Assembly (NCBI GenBank): GCA_947377285.1
Contig: CANCFT010000035.1
Coordinates: 1 to 32,027, forward strand
Direction of reading: 5' to 3'
Source: Bacteriovoracaceae bacterium
GTDB taxonomy: Bacteria; Bdellovibrionota; Bacteriovoracia; Bacteriovoracales; Bacteriovoracaceae
Length of the DNA: 32,027 bases
Both the position numbers and the translations under genes were made by a program. Below, one piece after another: positions 16,671-25,392 of this stretch; positions within the stretch are counted from its first letter, which is position 1; each line of letters starts with the position of its first letter. The notes beneath the pieces are model-generated. The model searched no databases and was not told the origin of the DNA. It saw only the letters and a program-made list of their open reading frames with translations.

Positions 16671-16697
16671 AATAATTTTCGCTTTAGGATCATTGCT

Positions 16698-17921
16698 ATG
16701 AAAAATATACTACCAACTCCTCTCCAATACAAAAAAAATAGTCTTACCTTTGACGGAATTGCTTTAGACAAAATAGCCAAAAAGCACAGCACTCCCTTTT
16801 ATTTATATAGCAAAAAAACCTTAGACTTATATTATAAGACATTTTTTAAAGCTGCAGTTACTCACGAAATTCCTTCTCCCTTAGTTTGTTATGCTGTAAA
16901 GGCCAATTCTAACTCAGAAGTATTGGGCCATTTAAACAAGTTAGGCAGTGGGGCCGACGTTGTCTCAATTGGAGAATTGAAAAAGGCCCTAAAGGCCGGA
17001 ATTGATCCTCAGAAAATTGTGTTTTCCGGAGTGGCCAAAACGGCCAGTGAAATTCTATTTGCACTTAAATGCAGTAAGCGCGGAATTTATTCATTCAACG
17101 TTGAATCAATTGAAGAGCTAGAATTAATTAATCAAATTGCTTTAAAAGAAAAACGCATCGCGCGAGTTGCCTTTCGGTTAAACCCGCAAGTCAATGCGAA
17201 GACCCATAAACATATTTCTACGGGAAATAAAACTCACAAGTTTGGTCTTCTTAAGTCTGATATCATTGAAGCCTTAGCCGTACCAAGTTTTTGGACTCAC
17301 ACAACTTTAGTAGGACTCTCCATTCATATTGGAAGCCAGCTTACAGATTTAAAAGCAACAGTTTCGGCAATCAAAGAACTTTCAACTTTGGCCTTAGGTA
17401 TTGATATTCCACTTGAATTTCTCGATGTAGGCGGAGGCCTTGGAATTGATTATACTCAAGCAGAACGCGCTAAATTGGCATCCATTGATACTTATATGAA
17501 AACTGTAAGTGAGGCCCTTCATAAATATTATTATTCAAAAACTGAACACACTCCGAGAATAGTCTTTGAACCAGGCCGAATTCTGGTTGGAAAAATGGGA
17601 GTATTGGTCTCAAGTGTAGTTCGAACAAAGACTTCGGACAACTGCCACTTCACTATCATTGATGCTGGTATGAACGACCTTATTCGCCCAGCACTTTATG
17701 AAGCTCATCATGATGTATTGCCAGCCACGAAATCGGCAAAACTCATTATTACCGATATCGTAGGCCCAATTTGTGAGACATCAGATTGTTTTGGAACTAA
17801 AAGAAAACTTCCCTCTTTAAAGGCCGGAGAATTAGTTGTTATAGATAATGCTGGGGCCTACGGACACACCATGGCCTCGCATTATAATGAAAGAAAAATT
17901 GCTAATGAAATTTTTCTTTAG
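16698..17921 (+). CDS. lysA: Diaminopimelate decarboxylase
   Basis: PLP enzyme that converts meso-diaminopimelate to L-lysine, the last step of lysine synthesis. I chose the ATG at 16698 (AGGA about 8 bases upstream), giving 407 residues starting [12 protein letters not shown]. The open frame extends back to 16629, but that extra stretch lies over the uvrB start and looks non-coding. The PLP lysine is K68 in CYAVKAN. Other family blocks are [46 protein letters not shown] (the active-site Cys supplied to the partner subunit) and [12 protein letters not shown]. It is divergent from uvrB, and its stop overlaps that of the convergent histidine kinase by 4 bases. Confidence 0.96.
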   Translation: MKNILPTPLQYKKNSLTFDGIALDKIAKKHSTPFYLYSKKTLDLYYKTFFKAAVTHEIPSPLVCYAVKANSNSEVLGHLNKLGSGADVVSIGELKKALKAGIDPQKIVFSGVAKTASEILFALKCSKRGIYSFNVESIEELELINQIALKEKRIARVAFRLNPQVNAKTHKHISTGNKTHKFGLLKSDIIEALAVPSFWTHTTLVGLSIHIGSQLTDLKATVSAIKELSTLALGIDIPLEFLDVGGGLGIDYTQAERAKLASIDTYMKTVSEALHKYYYSKTEHTPRIVFEPGRILVGKMGVLVSSVVRTKTSDNCHFTIIDAGMNDLIRPALYEAHHDVLPATKSAKLIITDIVGPICETSDCFGTKRKLPSLKAGELVVIDNAGAYGHTMASHYNERKIANEIFL

Positions 17922-19588
17922 GCAGCCTCTCGCTTCGATTTTAAAATTATACTAAAGGTTGTCCCGTGATCTGTTAGGGATTCATCTTTTGTTTTGGTTG
18001 AGAATTCAATAGTTCCACCATAAAGATTTGTATAAAATTGTACAATAGACATGCCAAAGCCAGTTCCTCTTTCGCCTTCTGATCCTTCACGATTTGTTTC
18101 ATGAGTTGGAGAAAATAAATGTTCTCGTAAATTTATAGGAATTCCTGGCCCGAAGTCCCTCACATCAATTCTGGTCAAACCATTTATTTCTCGACAGCGT
18201 AATTCAATCTTCGAGCCTCTTTCTGAAAATTTAATCGCATTAGATAATAAATTAGAAAGTACACTGGAGTGAAAAGAAGTTGCTTCTGCGACAAAGAGTG
18301 TTTTCCCTTCAGATGGCATCCAATCTAGAGTTAATTCTTTAGAATTAAGTTTTTCTGAAAAATCAGCGGCCAATTCATAAATTGCATCACTAAATTTTAT
18401 TTCTACTACTGCAAGCTTCTTTTTCCCACTTTCTAAAGCTTTCATTTCTTTAACATGAGTTAAGATAGATTCAATATTGTGCACTTGATTCATAATTCTA
18501 TCTAATTTATAAACGTGAGTCTCTACTTCAATTAATTCTTTTCGTAATTTTAATATAGTTAATTTAATAACTGTTAATGGAGTCGAAAGGTCATGAGACA
18601 AAACTTTAACTAAAGTCGCTTCTTTTTTATATTCTTCCGAAACTGAAATTAGATCCTTATTTTTAAATAAAATTTCATTTTTCTGTTTTAATAATTCTCT
18701 TCCTAATTCCCCAATTTCATTTTTAGGCAATTCCTCTAAGAACTTACTATCAGTATCGTTAATAATTACAGATTGTATTTTTAATATTGGGTCTATGATT
18801 AAAAAATCAGTAGATTTCCAAATAGAGTATCCATTAAAAATAAAAAATGTGACGAGTAAAATAATAATTGTATTTCGTACACCATGCTTAGCTTCACTTC
18901 CAAAAAAATTAAAGTTTACCGGGTGATGGTAAATGTCTACCCATATATTTGGATTAATTTTTAAATAGGACCTTGCCGAAAAATCACTTTGATCTGAGTT
19001 GCCAGATTGACTGATAACTTCGTCTCCAATACCAATTTTTATAATATCATTTTTACTAAGTTTAATATCATTCAAAAATTCATTGTCTATTTTACTGGCA
19101 ACCAATATGTATCCTAAAAGTTTGAGATGTGAATCTTGAATCTTTAGTCCAACGGCAAAGTGTTTCTTACCTTGAAGATCTATAATTTTTGGTTGAAATT
19201 CTCCCTGCTCTATTTTAGGAGCAATTTCTCCAAAATTTAGGGAGTCCCAACTTTTATAAATTGTAATATTTTTAGGATTAGAAATTTGGACATTAAGTTC
19301 AAGATTAGAAACGTATGCATCTATAAAGCTTGACAAAACTCCTTCTTGTGCGAAGTTTATAACTTCATCCAAAGTATTTCTTCTATTTACATATTCTGCT
19401 GCTGCTCTAGTCATTTTGAAAAAACGATCATCAATATTCCTGCTCAACATTTCAACTGAATTAGTTAATTCTTTTTTGTGAATTTCTAATTGATCATATT
19501 GGTATGAATATAAAATAATAGACATCAGCGCGAGTACTATTGCGACTGGAAATATTGAATTGTAAAAATGGCGTAATGCCAAGGGCAT
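17918..19588 (-). CDS. Membrane sensor histidine kinase
   Basis: 556-residue sensor kinase. TM1 is at about 11-29 and TM2 at about 237-257. Between them is a periplasmic sensor of about 205 residues that I cannot classify with confidence (possibly Cache-like). A linker and coiled coil lead to the dimerisation domain with the phospho-His H332 in VLSHDLSTPLTVIKL. The ATPase domain has the N box NLLSNAIKFS (N450), G1 DFGPGIP (478-484) and G2 GTGFGMSIVQ (508-517), all intact. No receiver domain or adjacent response regulator gene is present, so it is an orphan kinase. A solute-binding protein starts 122 bases away on the other strand and might feed its sensor domain. GAGG five bases upstream supports the start. 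Confidence 0.92.
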   Translation of the reverse strand: MPLALRHFYNSIFPVAIVLALMSIILYSYQYDQLEIHKKELTNSVEMLSRNIDDRFFKMTRAAAEYVNRRNTLDEVINFAQEGVLSSFIDAYVSNLELNVQISNPKNITIYKSWDSLNFGEIAPKIEQGEFQPKIIDLQGKKHFAVGLKIQDSHLKLLGYILVASKIDNEFLNDIKLSKNDIIKIGIGDEVISQSGNSDQSDFSARSYLKINPNIWVDIYHHPVNFNFFGSEAKHGVRNTIIILLVTFFIFNGYSIWKSTDFLIIDPILKIQSVIINDTDSKFLEELPKNEIGELGRELLKQKNEILFKNKDLISVSEEYKKEATLVKVLSHDLSTPLTVIKLTILKLRKELIEVETHVYKLDRIMNQVHNIESILTHVKEMKALESGKKKLAVVEIKFSDAIYELAADFSEKLNSKELTLDWMPSEGKTLFVAEATSFHSSVLSNLLSNAIKFSERGSKIELRCREINGLTRIDVRDFGPGIPINLREHLFSPTHETNREGSEGERGTGFGMSIVQFYTNLYGGTIEFSTKTKDESLTDHGTTFSIILKSKREAA

Positions 19589-19710
19589 CTAAACCTCAAA
19601 AAATAAATTAAACCTCACTTTATTGTTCGGGTTTTAAATGTATATTCTTTAAAAAAATCTAAATTTTGATACACTAATGTATAACAATTTATCCTCAAGG
19701 AATTAACCAT

Positions 19711-20475
19711 ATGAAACTATTTCTCTATGCTATTTGTTTTTTATCAATAATATCCTTACCAATAAATACTTACGCTGAAAAAATTATCTCAGCTCGAGCA
19801 GATATTTGGTGTCCTTATAACTGCATGGCTAAAGATGAAGCCCCTGGAATTTTAGTAGAAATGATGAAACTAGCATATGAAAAAGCAGGTTACAAAATTG
19901 ATTATAATACTATGCCATGGCCTCAAGCTGTAGCAGATGTTCGAACTGGAAAATTTAATTCGGTCATTGGAATTGCTGGACCTGATGCCGTTGGAATCAG
20001 TCACTCGATAAAACCACAAATGATCTCTACAACCTGCGCCTTTGCGCTTAATAATTCAAAAAAAATTGTTACAACGGCTAAAGATTTATTAAAGCTAAAT
20101 TCTATAGGCACAGTAAAAGATTACTCTTATGGAGAGCAAACAGATAAAACTTTAATTCTCCCACAAATGAAAGGTAAAATTAATGTCATTGCAACTGATG
20201 ATGCCCTAAAAGTTAATATTCGACGCCTTCTTGATGGAAAAATTGAATCACTGGTTGAAGATATAAATGTTATGGCCTATATGCTTAATAAATTAAAAAT
20301 TGATAAAATTAAAAATATTGGATGTACTGAAGATAAAAGTTTAATTTGGATAGGTTTTACGGAAACAAACCCAAAAGCAAAAGAATGGGTTGAGATGCTT
20401 GTTAAAACACAAGATGAATTAGAAAAATCTGGAAAATTAGATGAAATTTATCATCGCTATAATGTGAAAAGATAA
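19711..20475 (+). CDS. Periplasmic solute-binding protein, family 3 type
   Basis: 254 residues with a signal peptide (MKLFLYAICFLSIISLPINT, cleavage near AYA-EK). The mature part resembles amino-acid-type extracellular solute-binding proteins: ARADIWCPYNC, GILVEMMKLAYEKAGYKIDY, WPQAVADVRTGKFNSVIGIAG, then a second lobe with SIGTVKDYSYG and RRLLDGKIESLVED. No permease or ATPase gene lies nearby. Such orphan family members often act as sensors, and the divergent sensor kinase upstream fits that. The ligand is unknown. Two cysteines in WCPYNC may form a disulfide. AAGGA precedes the ATG. The gene ends 18 bases before the convergent nitroreductase stop. Confidence 0.85.
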   Translation: MKLFLYAICFLSIISLPINTYAEKIISARADIWCPYNCMAKDEAPGILVEMMKLAYEKAGYKIDYNTMPWPQAVADVRTGKFNSVIGIAGPDAVGISHSIKPQMISTTCAFALNNSKKIVTTAKDLLKLNSIGTVKDYSYGEQTDKTLILPQMKGKINVIATDDALKVNIRRLLDGKIESLVEDINVMAYMLNKLKIDKIKNIGCTEDKSLIWIGFTETNPKAKEWVEMLVKTQDELEKSGKLDEIYHRYNVKR

Positions 20476-20493
20476 TTTTTAGAATTTAACTTA

Positions 20494-21282
20494 TTAAACA
20501 GACTTAACAAATTGTTCGCGGGGAAATCGAATACGAGGACCGTACACTCCTCCAGCTTCTCTTTTACCGGCACCTATAATCATCACCACATGATCTTTGC
20601 GTTTTAATCCAATTGCTTTTTTAATTCTCAATGAATCATAACCTTCCATTGGACATGTATCATATCCATAAGAGCGAAATGCCAACATAAGATTTTCAGC
20701 GGCCAAAGCACAAGATTTAATCGACCAAATCGACAATCCATGAGTGCTAATAGGTTCTCTTGGAATAACCTTAAAAAAGCCAACAAGTGTATTAAAACTC
20801 CATTTGATTGGAGTAAGACAATTAAATAATCCAACAGTATAAACAAAGGGAACTAACTTAGAATAATAATTAATGGCAGATGTTGGCGTCTCAGTCGGAA
20901 GACTTTTAAAAGTTTCAAGCATTTGTTTAGCGTTAGCTCTCCACATATAAGGTCTTGCCACACAAACAATCAATTCACTTGCAGTGGTTGCGGCCGGTTG
21001 AGAAAAACAAGCGTTTCCGACCATTTTTTTTATGGCCTCAGATTTTATTCGATAAAATGCCCAGGTTTGTAAGTTAGATGAATTGGGAGCTAATAAGGCG
21101 ATGTCTATACATGTCTCGACTATATCATCGGGAATTTTTTCAGATGTAAATTTTCGAATTGATCTCCTTGCATTTACCAAATCCTTAAAGGCCTGGGGAT
21201 TAAAATAATCTTCACCAACTGATTGATACTGATCATTGCCTTTAAATTTTCCATCCATTTCGGTAAATACATTTTTAGACAT
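20494..21282 (-). CDS. Nitroreductase-family flavoprotein
   Basis: 262-residue FMN-dependent oxidoreductase of the nitroreductase fold. The N-terminal FMN-phosphate motif reads ARRSIRKF, followed by APNSSNLQTWAF, and later blocks are SCALAAENLMLAFRSYGYDTCPMEGYD and VVMIIGAGKR. It is somewhat longer than the usual 180-220 residues, with extra sequence between about 110 and 175 (KLVPFVYTVGLFNCLTPIKW region). No signal peptide. The ATG directly abuts the cysS stop (TAA-ATG), so it is probably translated from the cysS transcript. The natural substrate cannot be told. Confidence 0.9.
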   Translation of the reverse strand: MSKNVFTEMDGKFKGNDQYQSVGEDYFNPQAFKDLVNARRSIRKFTSEKIPDDIVETCIDIALLAPNSSNLQTWAFYRIKSEAIKKMVGNACFSQPAATTASELIVCVARPYMWRANAKQMLETFKSLPTETPTSAINYYSKLVPFVYTVGLFNCLTPIKWSFNTLVGFFKVIPREPISTHGLSIWSIKSCALAAENLMLAFRSYGYDTCPMEGYDSLRIKKAIGLKRKDHVVMIIGAGKREAGGVYGPRIRFPREQFVKSV

Positions 21283-22725
21283 TTATTTATAACTCCACGT
21301 TGCCGTTCCATCTGGATTATCTTTAACAATGACACCTAATTCATTTAAACGAGATCGAATTTCATCAGAGCGCGAAAAATTTTTGGTTGCTCGTGCACTT
21401 TTTCTTTCGTCTAATAGGGCCAAAACTTCTTGGTCATTATCGGAGCTGGTTCCAGACAAATGCTTTCGTGCAGTATTTAATTCACCCAAAACTTCTTGGG
21501 CATTATCATGAATAAGACCTGTGGCATCTCGCATGAAATGAAAACATTTTTTAACTTCATTTATATATTCATTTGAAATTTCACCTTTAACTAAGCGATT
21601 AAATTCTTTGATCACTTGAAAAAAGATTCCCATTGCTGCGGGAACATTAAAGTCATTGGCAATTTCTTCTTGCATCTGAATAAAACTTTTTTTAACATTT
21701 TCAACTTCAAATTTATCATCACAAGTCTTTGCAATTGCACTGCCAACCAATAGAGCACAATCGTGAATTCGCTCAATTTCTCCTATAGCTTTTGTGATTG
21801 AATCATCTGTCCAATCAAGTTTAGATCTATAGTGAACTGATAAAAGAATATGGCGCAAGATCGCACCAGAAAAAGATTCAGTGAATTTTCTAATGGTCAC
21901 GACATTGCCTAGCGACTTAGACATTTTTTCTGAACCAAAATTTAGAAATTCATTATGGGCCCAGTTATGGCAAAAAGGACAACCGTTAGCTGCTTCAGAT
22001 TGTGCGATTTCATTTTCATGATGAGGAAATAATAAGTCGACTCCACCATGGTGAAGATCGATGGTTTTTCCCAAATGTTTTTTGGCCATTGCCGAACATT
22101 CAATATGCCATCCCGGTCGACCTTTTCCCCAAGGAGAATCCCAGCTCCAACCTTCTTCAGGTTTTGCTGGTTTCCATAAGACGAAGTCAGAAGGATGCAT
22201 TTTTTGTCCGTCAACATCAACACGGATTCCATGTTGAAGGGATTCTAAAACGACTTTTGATAATTTGCCGTAGTCTTTAAACTTCGGAACATTATAATAA
22301 ACTTCTCCATTGACTACATAGCCATAGCCATTTTTTATCAGGTCTTCAATCATCGAAATAATTTCTGGCATTGATTCACTGACGGTAGGAGTGACTGTTG
22401 CCGGAAGCATTCCTAAGCATTCATAGTCTTTTAAACATTCTTTAATAAATTCATCGGCGTGCTCTTTTGGGTGAATCCCGCGAGTCTTTGCTGTTTCCAA
22501 AATTTTATCATCTACATCGGTAAAGTTTCTTACAAATTTTACATTGTATCCGAATGACTTCAAACAGCGGTGAAATAAATCGGCAACCACGGCAGCGCGA
22601 GCATTTCCCACATGAAGAAAATTATATGTCGTTGGTCCACAGCTGTAGAATTTGACGAGATTTGGATCAATTGGTTTAAAGATTTCTTTTTGGCGGGTGA
22701 GATTGTTAAAAACTTTGATTTCCAT
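21283..22725 (-). CDS. cysS: Cysteinyl-tRNA synthetase
   Basis: 480-residue class I synthetase, of normal length (E. coli 461). It charges tRNA-Cys. The zinc-site Cys is C29 in FYSCGPTTY, the HIGH-type motif is HVGNAR (38-43) and the KMSKS motif is present in SEKMSKSLGNVV. The conserved block HHGGVDLLFPHHENE supplies other zinc and substrate residues. The C-terminal anticodon-binding region ends in DGTATWSYK. The ribosome site is weak (GGGAA). A 15-bp perfect inverted repeat lies in the short gap between carD and cysS. The nitroreductase ATG follows its stop immediately. Confidence 0.97.
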   Translation of the reverse strand: MEIKVFNNLTRQKEIFKPIDPNLVKFYSCGPTTYNFLHVGNARAAVVADLFHRCLKSFGYNVKFVRNFTDVDDKILETAKTRGIHPKEHADEFIKECLKDYECLGMLPATVTPTVSESMPEIISMIEDLIKNGYGYVVNGEVYYNVPKFKDYGKLSKVVLESLQHGIRVDVDGQKMHPSDFVLWKPAKPEEGWSWDSPWGKGRPGWHIECSAMAKKHLGKTIDLHHGGVDLLFPHHENEIAQSEAANGCPFCHNWAHNEFLNFGSEKMSKSLGNVVTIRKFTESFSGAILRHILLSVHYRSKLDWTDDSITKAIGEIERIHDCALLVGSAIAKTCDDKFEVENVKKSFIQMQEEIANDFNVPAAMGIFFQVIKEFNRLVKGEISNEYINEVKKCFHFMRDATGLIHDNAQEVLGELNTARKHLSGTSSDNDQEVLALLDERKSARATKNFSRSDEIRSRLNELGVIVKDNPDGTATWSYK

Positions 22726-22740
22726 GATAAATTCCCAATA

Positions 22741-22782
22741 ACTCTTATGTTAGACAATGAATCCATAGTCTAACATAAGAGT
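22741..22782. repeat. Perfect 15-bp inverted repeat between carD and cysS
   Basis: ACTCTTATGTTAGAC (22741-22755) is repeated in perfect inversion as GTCTAACATAAGAGT (22768-22782) around a 12-base loop. It fills most of the 57-base gap, abutting the carD stop and ending 15 bases before the cysS ATG. No T run follows on the reverse strand (ATTGGGAATTTATC), so it is not a standard terminator. It may be an mRNA processing, attenuation or stability element. Confidence 0.75.
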
Positions 22783-23256
22783 TTACTGGAAATAAGAATT
22801 AATTTTTTCGTTGATTGAATTTTTATCGAGATTAATTGTCAGTGAAAACTCTTGGGCCAATAGCTCACGACACTGGTCTAACATTTTTTTCTCACCAAAA
22901 CTCAAGGCTTTTTTATCTTTTAATAAAAATAATTGGCGCAACACTTCAGCAATTTCTACGACTGAACCTGTTTTAATTTTGGCAGAATATTCTCTATATC
23001 TTCTGTTCCAAGTAGAGTTATCTACTTTCACGTCATGATCTGTTAATAGCTTGTAAACGATTTCAACTTCTTCATTGCCAACAAGTCCTCGTATACCAGT
23101 TTCGCTATCAGTGGGAACCATAACAGTCATACCGTTAGCTAAAATTCTCACGATATAAAAAGTCTTTTGCTGCTCACCCATGACTCGATCTTCAATGTCA
23201 CAAATCTGGCCGACACCGTGTCCGGGACAGACTACATAAGCTCCGATTGAAAACAT
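22783..23256 (-). CDS. carD: CarD family RNA-polymerase-binding regulator
   Basis: 157-residue protein of the CarD/CdnL family, which binds the RNA polymerase beta subunit and stabilises open promoter complexes. Residues about 1-65 form the Tudor-like polymerase-interacting domain (FSIGAYVVCPGHGVGQI, then KTFYIVRILANGMTVMVPTD). The rest is the helical DNA-binding domain containing the conserved WNRRYREYSAKIKTGS and EVLRQLFLL. Length matches the family. GGAGG five bases before the ATG is the best ribosome site in this part of the window. The promoter is probably at 23285-23313. It lies upstream of cysS in the same direction. Confidence 0.94.
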   Translation of the reverse strand: MFSIGAYVVCPGHGVGQICDIEDRVMGEQQKTFYIVRILANGMTVMVPTDSETGIRGLVGNEEVEIVYKLLTDHDVKVDNSTWNRRYREYSAKIKTGSVVEIAEVLRQLFLLKDKKALSFGEKKMLDQCRELLAQEFSLTINLDKNSINEKINSYFQ

Positions 23257-23284
23257 TTAGACCTCCAATTTACAATTACGCTTC

Positions 23285-23313
23285 ACTATAACGCACAGTA
23301 GTGTTCACAACAA
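23285..23313 (-). promoter_or_regulatory. Candidate sigma-70 promoter for carD
   Basis: On the reverse strand TTGTTG (23308-23313) and TATAGT (23285-23290) are separated by 17 bases, giving a leader of about 20-25 bases before the carD ATG at 23256. The rest of 23257-23502 contains no gene I can support. Confidence 0.45.
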
Positions 23314-23502
23314 CGCCCGGTGTAACATTTACATAGGTTCCTTAATTTAAATGGATTTTGAATAAAAATTCAGCCTCATTAAGTTTCTAATGCATTGATT
23401 GTGCCTATAAACATTGATTGGCCAAGCAGTTAAAACCAACTAAAACTGTCCTTGTCTTGTCATTTACAGGGTTAAAAATGGGATCAAATGCCCCAAACTC
23501 CC

Positions 23503-25332
23503 CTAAGCTGCCACTTTTGACTTTTTATCTTCTTGGGCCTCGTAACTTGAATAAGGTGTTTTAATAATCCGCTCAATTCCATCTTCGATGACTCCGTGTA
23601 CTTTATAAAGAACCAAAGCTTCAACCTTACCTTGAACTTTAGCCTCACCGGCCTTTTCTATTATAAAATGTCCGTCAACTACTTCGACAACGGCACTTGA
23701 TAAAAGCAAGTCCGTTCCAAAAGATTTAGTTGAACTCTCTATTCTTGAAGCCGTATTGACCGCGTCTCCAATGACCGTAAACTCCATTCGTTCACTGGAA
23801 CCAATTTGGCCAGAAATGGCCTCACCAGTATGGAGTCCCATCCCAATTTTGATTGGTGTTAGTTCCCTCTCAATTCGACTTATATTAAGTTCATTAAGGG
23901 CCACTCGCATCTCAAGACAAGCATTAACGGCCTTAAAAATATCATCTTCTTGGGCATGTGGAACTCCCCAAATGGCCATGATCGCGTCCCCTATAAACTT
24001 ATCTACGACTCCACCATTTTTATTAATAATATGGACCATGACTTCAAAATATTCATTTAACATTGAGACAACTTCTTCTGGAGTATGCCCTTCTGAAAAA
24101 TCTGTAAATCCCCTAATATCACTAAAAAAAACAGTGACCGTTTTCTTTTTTCCACCAAGTTTTATCTCGTCTTTTAAAAGCTCTTCAGTGACAGAAGTAC
24201 CGTGAAATTTATTAAAGAGGTTTTTAATTTTATCTCGCTCTTTTAATCCCACAGTCATCTCATCAAAAGCAATTGCTAAAAAGCCAACTTCATCATGGGA
24301 TTTTACAAAATCACGGGCCGTTACATCGAAATTACCTAGGGCAATTTCTTTTGTTAAACCCAATAACTTTTCAATGGGAGAAGTCAGAGATTGCGAAAAG
24401 AGAAAAGTTAGGAAAAAAGAAATAGATAAGGCCAATCCCAAAATAAAATAGGAATTTTTTTTCACCAAAAGGGATGGCCCGTAAATAACAGACATAGGTA
24501 TTTCTGAGACAACGATGGAATCTGTAGAAGTTTTGGCAAATGCCCCTAACATCTTTTCATTCGTTTTTAGTGCATCAAAATATTTTTGTTTGACTCTGAT
24601 ATTATTTGCAAGAGCATCTTTAACAATAGGATGAAGAGAAATATTTTTTGCCTGCAATATAAAATTTTCATTTGGATGAGCAAGAACTCTCCCTTCTTTA
24701 TCAACCAGAAATAAAGTCCTCTCATTTTTTGATGAAAATGATCTTTGGAGTCTATCAATTTTTAAAAATCCCCAGGCGATTGATGTAATTTGGCCTAATT
24801 CATTTTTCACTAAAGGAATACCCAAAGCTACGACCGCAAAATTTTTAACGGAACTTAAATTAAGTATTTGAACTTTGCCATCATAACTTTGGCCATTTTT
24901 GGTTTTTAATTCATCTGCAAAATTGGAAATTAGTAGATCTAAGTTGATATTTTTAGGTTCATTTTTTTTATTGATAATTTGGATGTATTTAACTTTTTCT
25001 GTACTTTGCTCATTTGAATTAATTATAAGACCATAAAACTCTAAGTCGTTATTAAAGGCCAAAGGAGTTGTCTTTAAATCATGATCATCTCGAGATTTTA
25101 AATTCTCTAAACCATAAAAAGTAATTTTATCTACATAGGATTGGATTAAATTATCCACTTCAACTGAAATTGAATCGGCGGTATTTAAATTAGTGGCTTC
25201 TTCACGGTCAATCGACATCGTTTCAAAAAGATTTGAACTTTTAAATGACACAATTAAAGTCACAACTGCCAGCATAACAGTTGAAAGAATGACGAGTTTA
25301 ATAACAATTGGAAAATAAAAACCTTTGCCCAT
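23503..25332 (-). CDS. Membrane class III adenylate cyclase with periplasmic sensor and HAMP
   Basis: 609 residues: TM1 about 8-30, a periplasmic double-Cache-like sensor about 45-285, TM2 about 294-313, HAMP about 314-368, then a class III cyclase domain about 395-575. The catalytic residues are intact: metal-binding D405 (FFSDIRGFT) and D449 (IGDAIMAIWG), base-selecting K445 and T519 (the Lys/Thr pair typical of bacterial adenylate cyclases), and the transition-state residues N526 and R530 in GDAVNTASR. It should therefore make cAMP in response to an outside signal. It is divergent from the FecR-domain gene, with a 60-base spacer. No ribosome site is seen, and an exact GCCGATAA box lies 7 bases before the ATG. 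Confidence 0.93.
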   Translation of the reverse strand: MGKGFYFPIVIKLVILSTVMLAVVTLIVSFKSSNLFETMSIDREEATNLNTADSISVEVDNLIQSYVDKITFYGLENLKSRDDHDLKTTPLAFNNDLEFYGLIINSNEQSTEKVKYIQIINKKNEPKNINLDLLISNFADELKTKNGQSYDGKVQILNLSSVKNFAVVALGIPLVKNELGQITSIAWGFLKIDRLQRSFSSKNERTLFLVDKEGRVLAHPNENFILQAKNISLHPIVKDALANNIRVKQKYFDALKTNEKMLGAFAKTSTDSIVVSEIPMSVIYGPSLLVKKNSYFILGLALSISFFLTFLFSQSLTSPIEKLLGLTKEIALGNFDVTARDFVKSHDEVGFLAIAFDEMTVGLKERDKIKNLFNKFHGTSVTEELLKDEIKLGGKKKTVTVFFSDIRGFTDFSEGHTPEEVVSMLNEYFEVMVHIINKNGGVVDKFIGDAIMAIWGVPHAQEDDIFKAVNACLEMRVALNELNISRIERELTPIKIGMGLHTGEAISGQIGSSERMEFTVIGDAVNTASRIESSTKSFGTDLLLSSAVVEVVDGHFIIEKAGEAKVQGKVEALVLYKVHGVIEDGIERIIKTPYSSYEAQEDKKSKVAA

Positions 25333-25339
25333 AGTAATC

Positions 25340-25347
25340 TTATCGGC
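25340..25347 (-). promoter_or_regulatory. Exact sigma-28 -10 octamer upstream of the cyclase
   Basis: On the reverse strand GCCGATAA, identical to the FliA -10 consensus, ends 7 bases before the cyclase ATG at 25332. A transcript from it would be essentially leaderless, which agrees with the missing Shine-Dalgarno. The -35 region is weak (TAAT in place of TAAA at the expected N15 distance), so the call is tentative. Confidence 0.4.
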
Positions 25348-25392
25348 AATTATTAAATATAGATTATTAATTTAAAATCAATGCTAAAATAA

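Noticed and set aside
16629..16697. Upstream extension of lysA
   Set aside because: The extra codons run over the uvrB start, encode a Phe-rich stretch unlike the family, and the ATG at 16698 has a better ribosome site.
22741..22782. T-box or riboswitch leader for cysS
   Set aside because: The gap is only 57 bases and contains just the hairpin; no T-box sequence or specifier loop is present.
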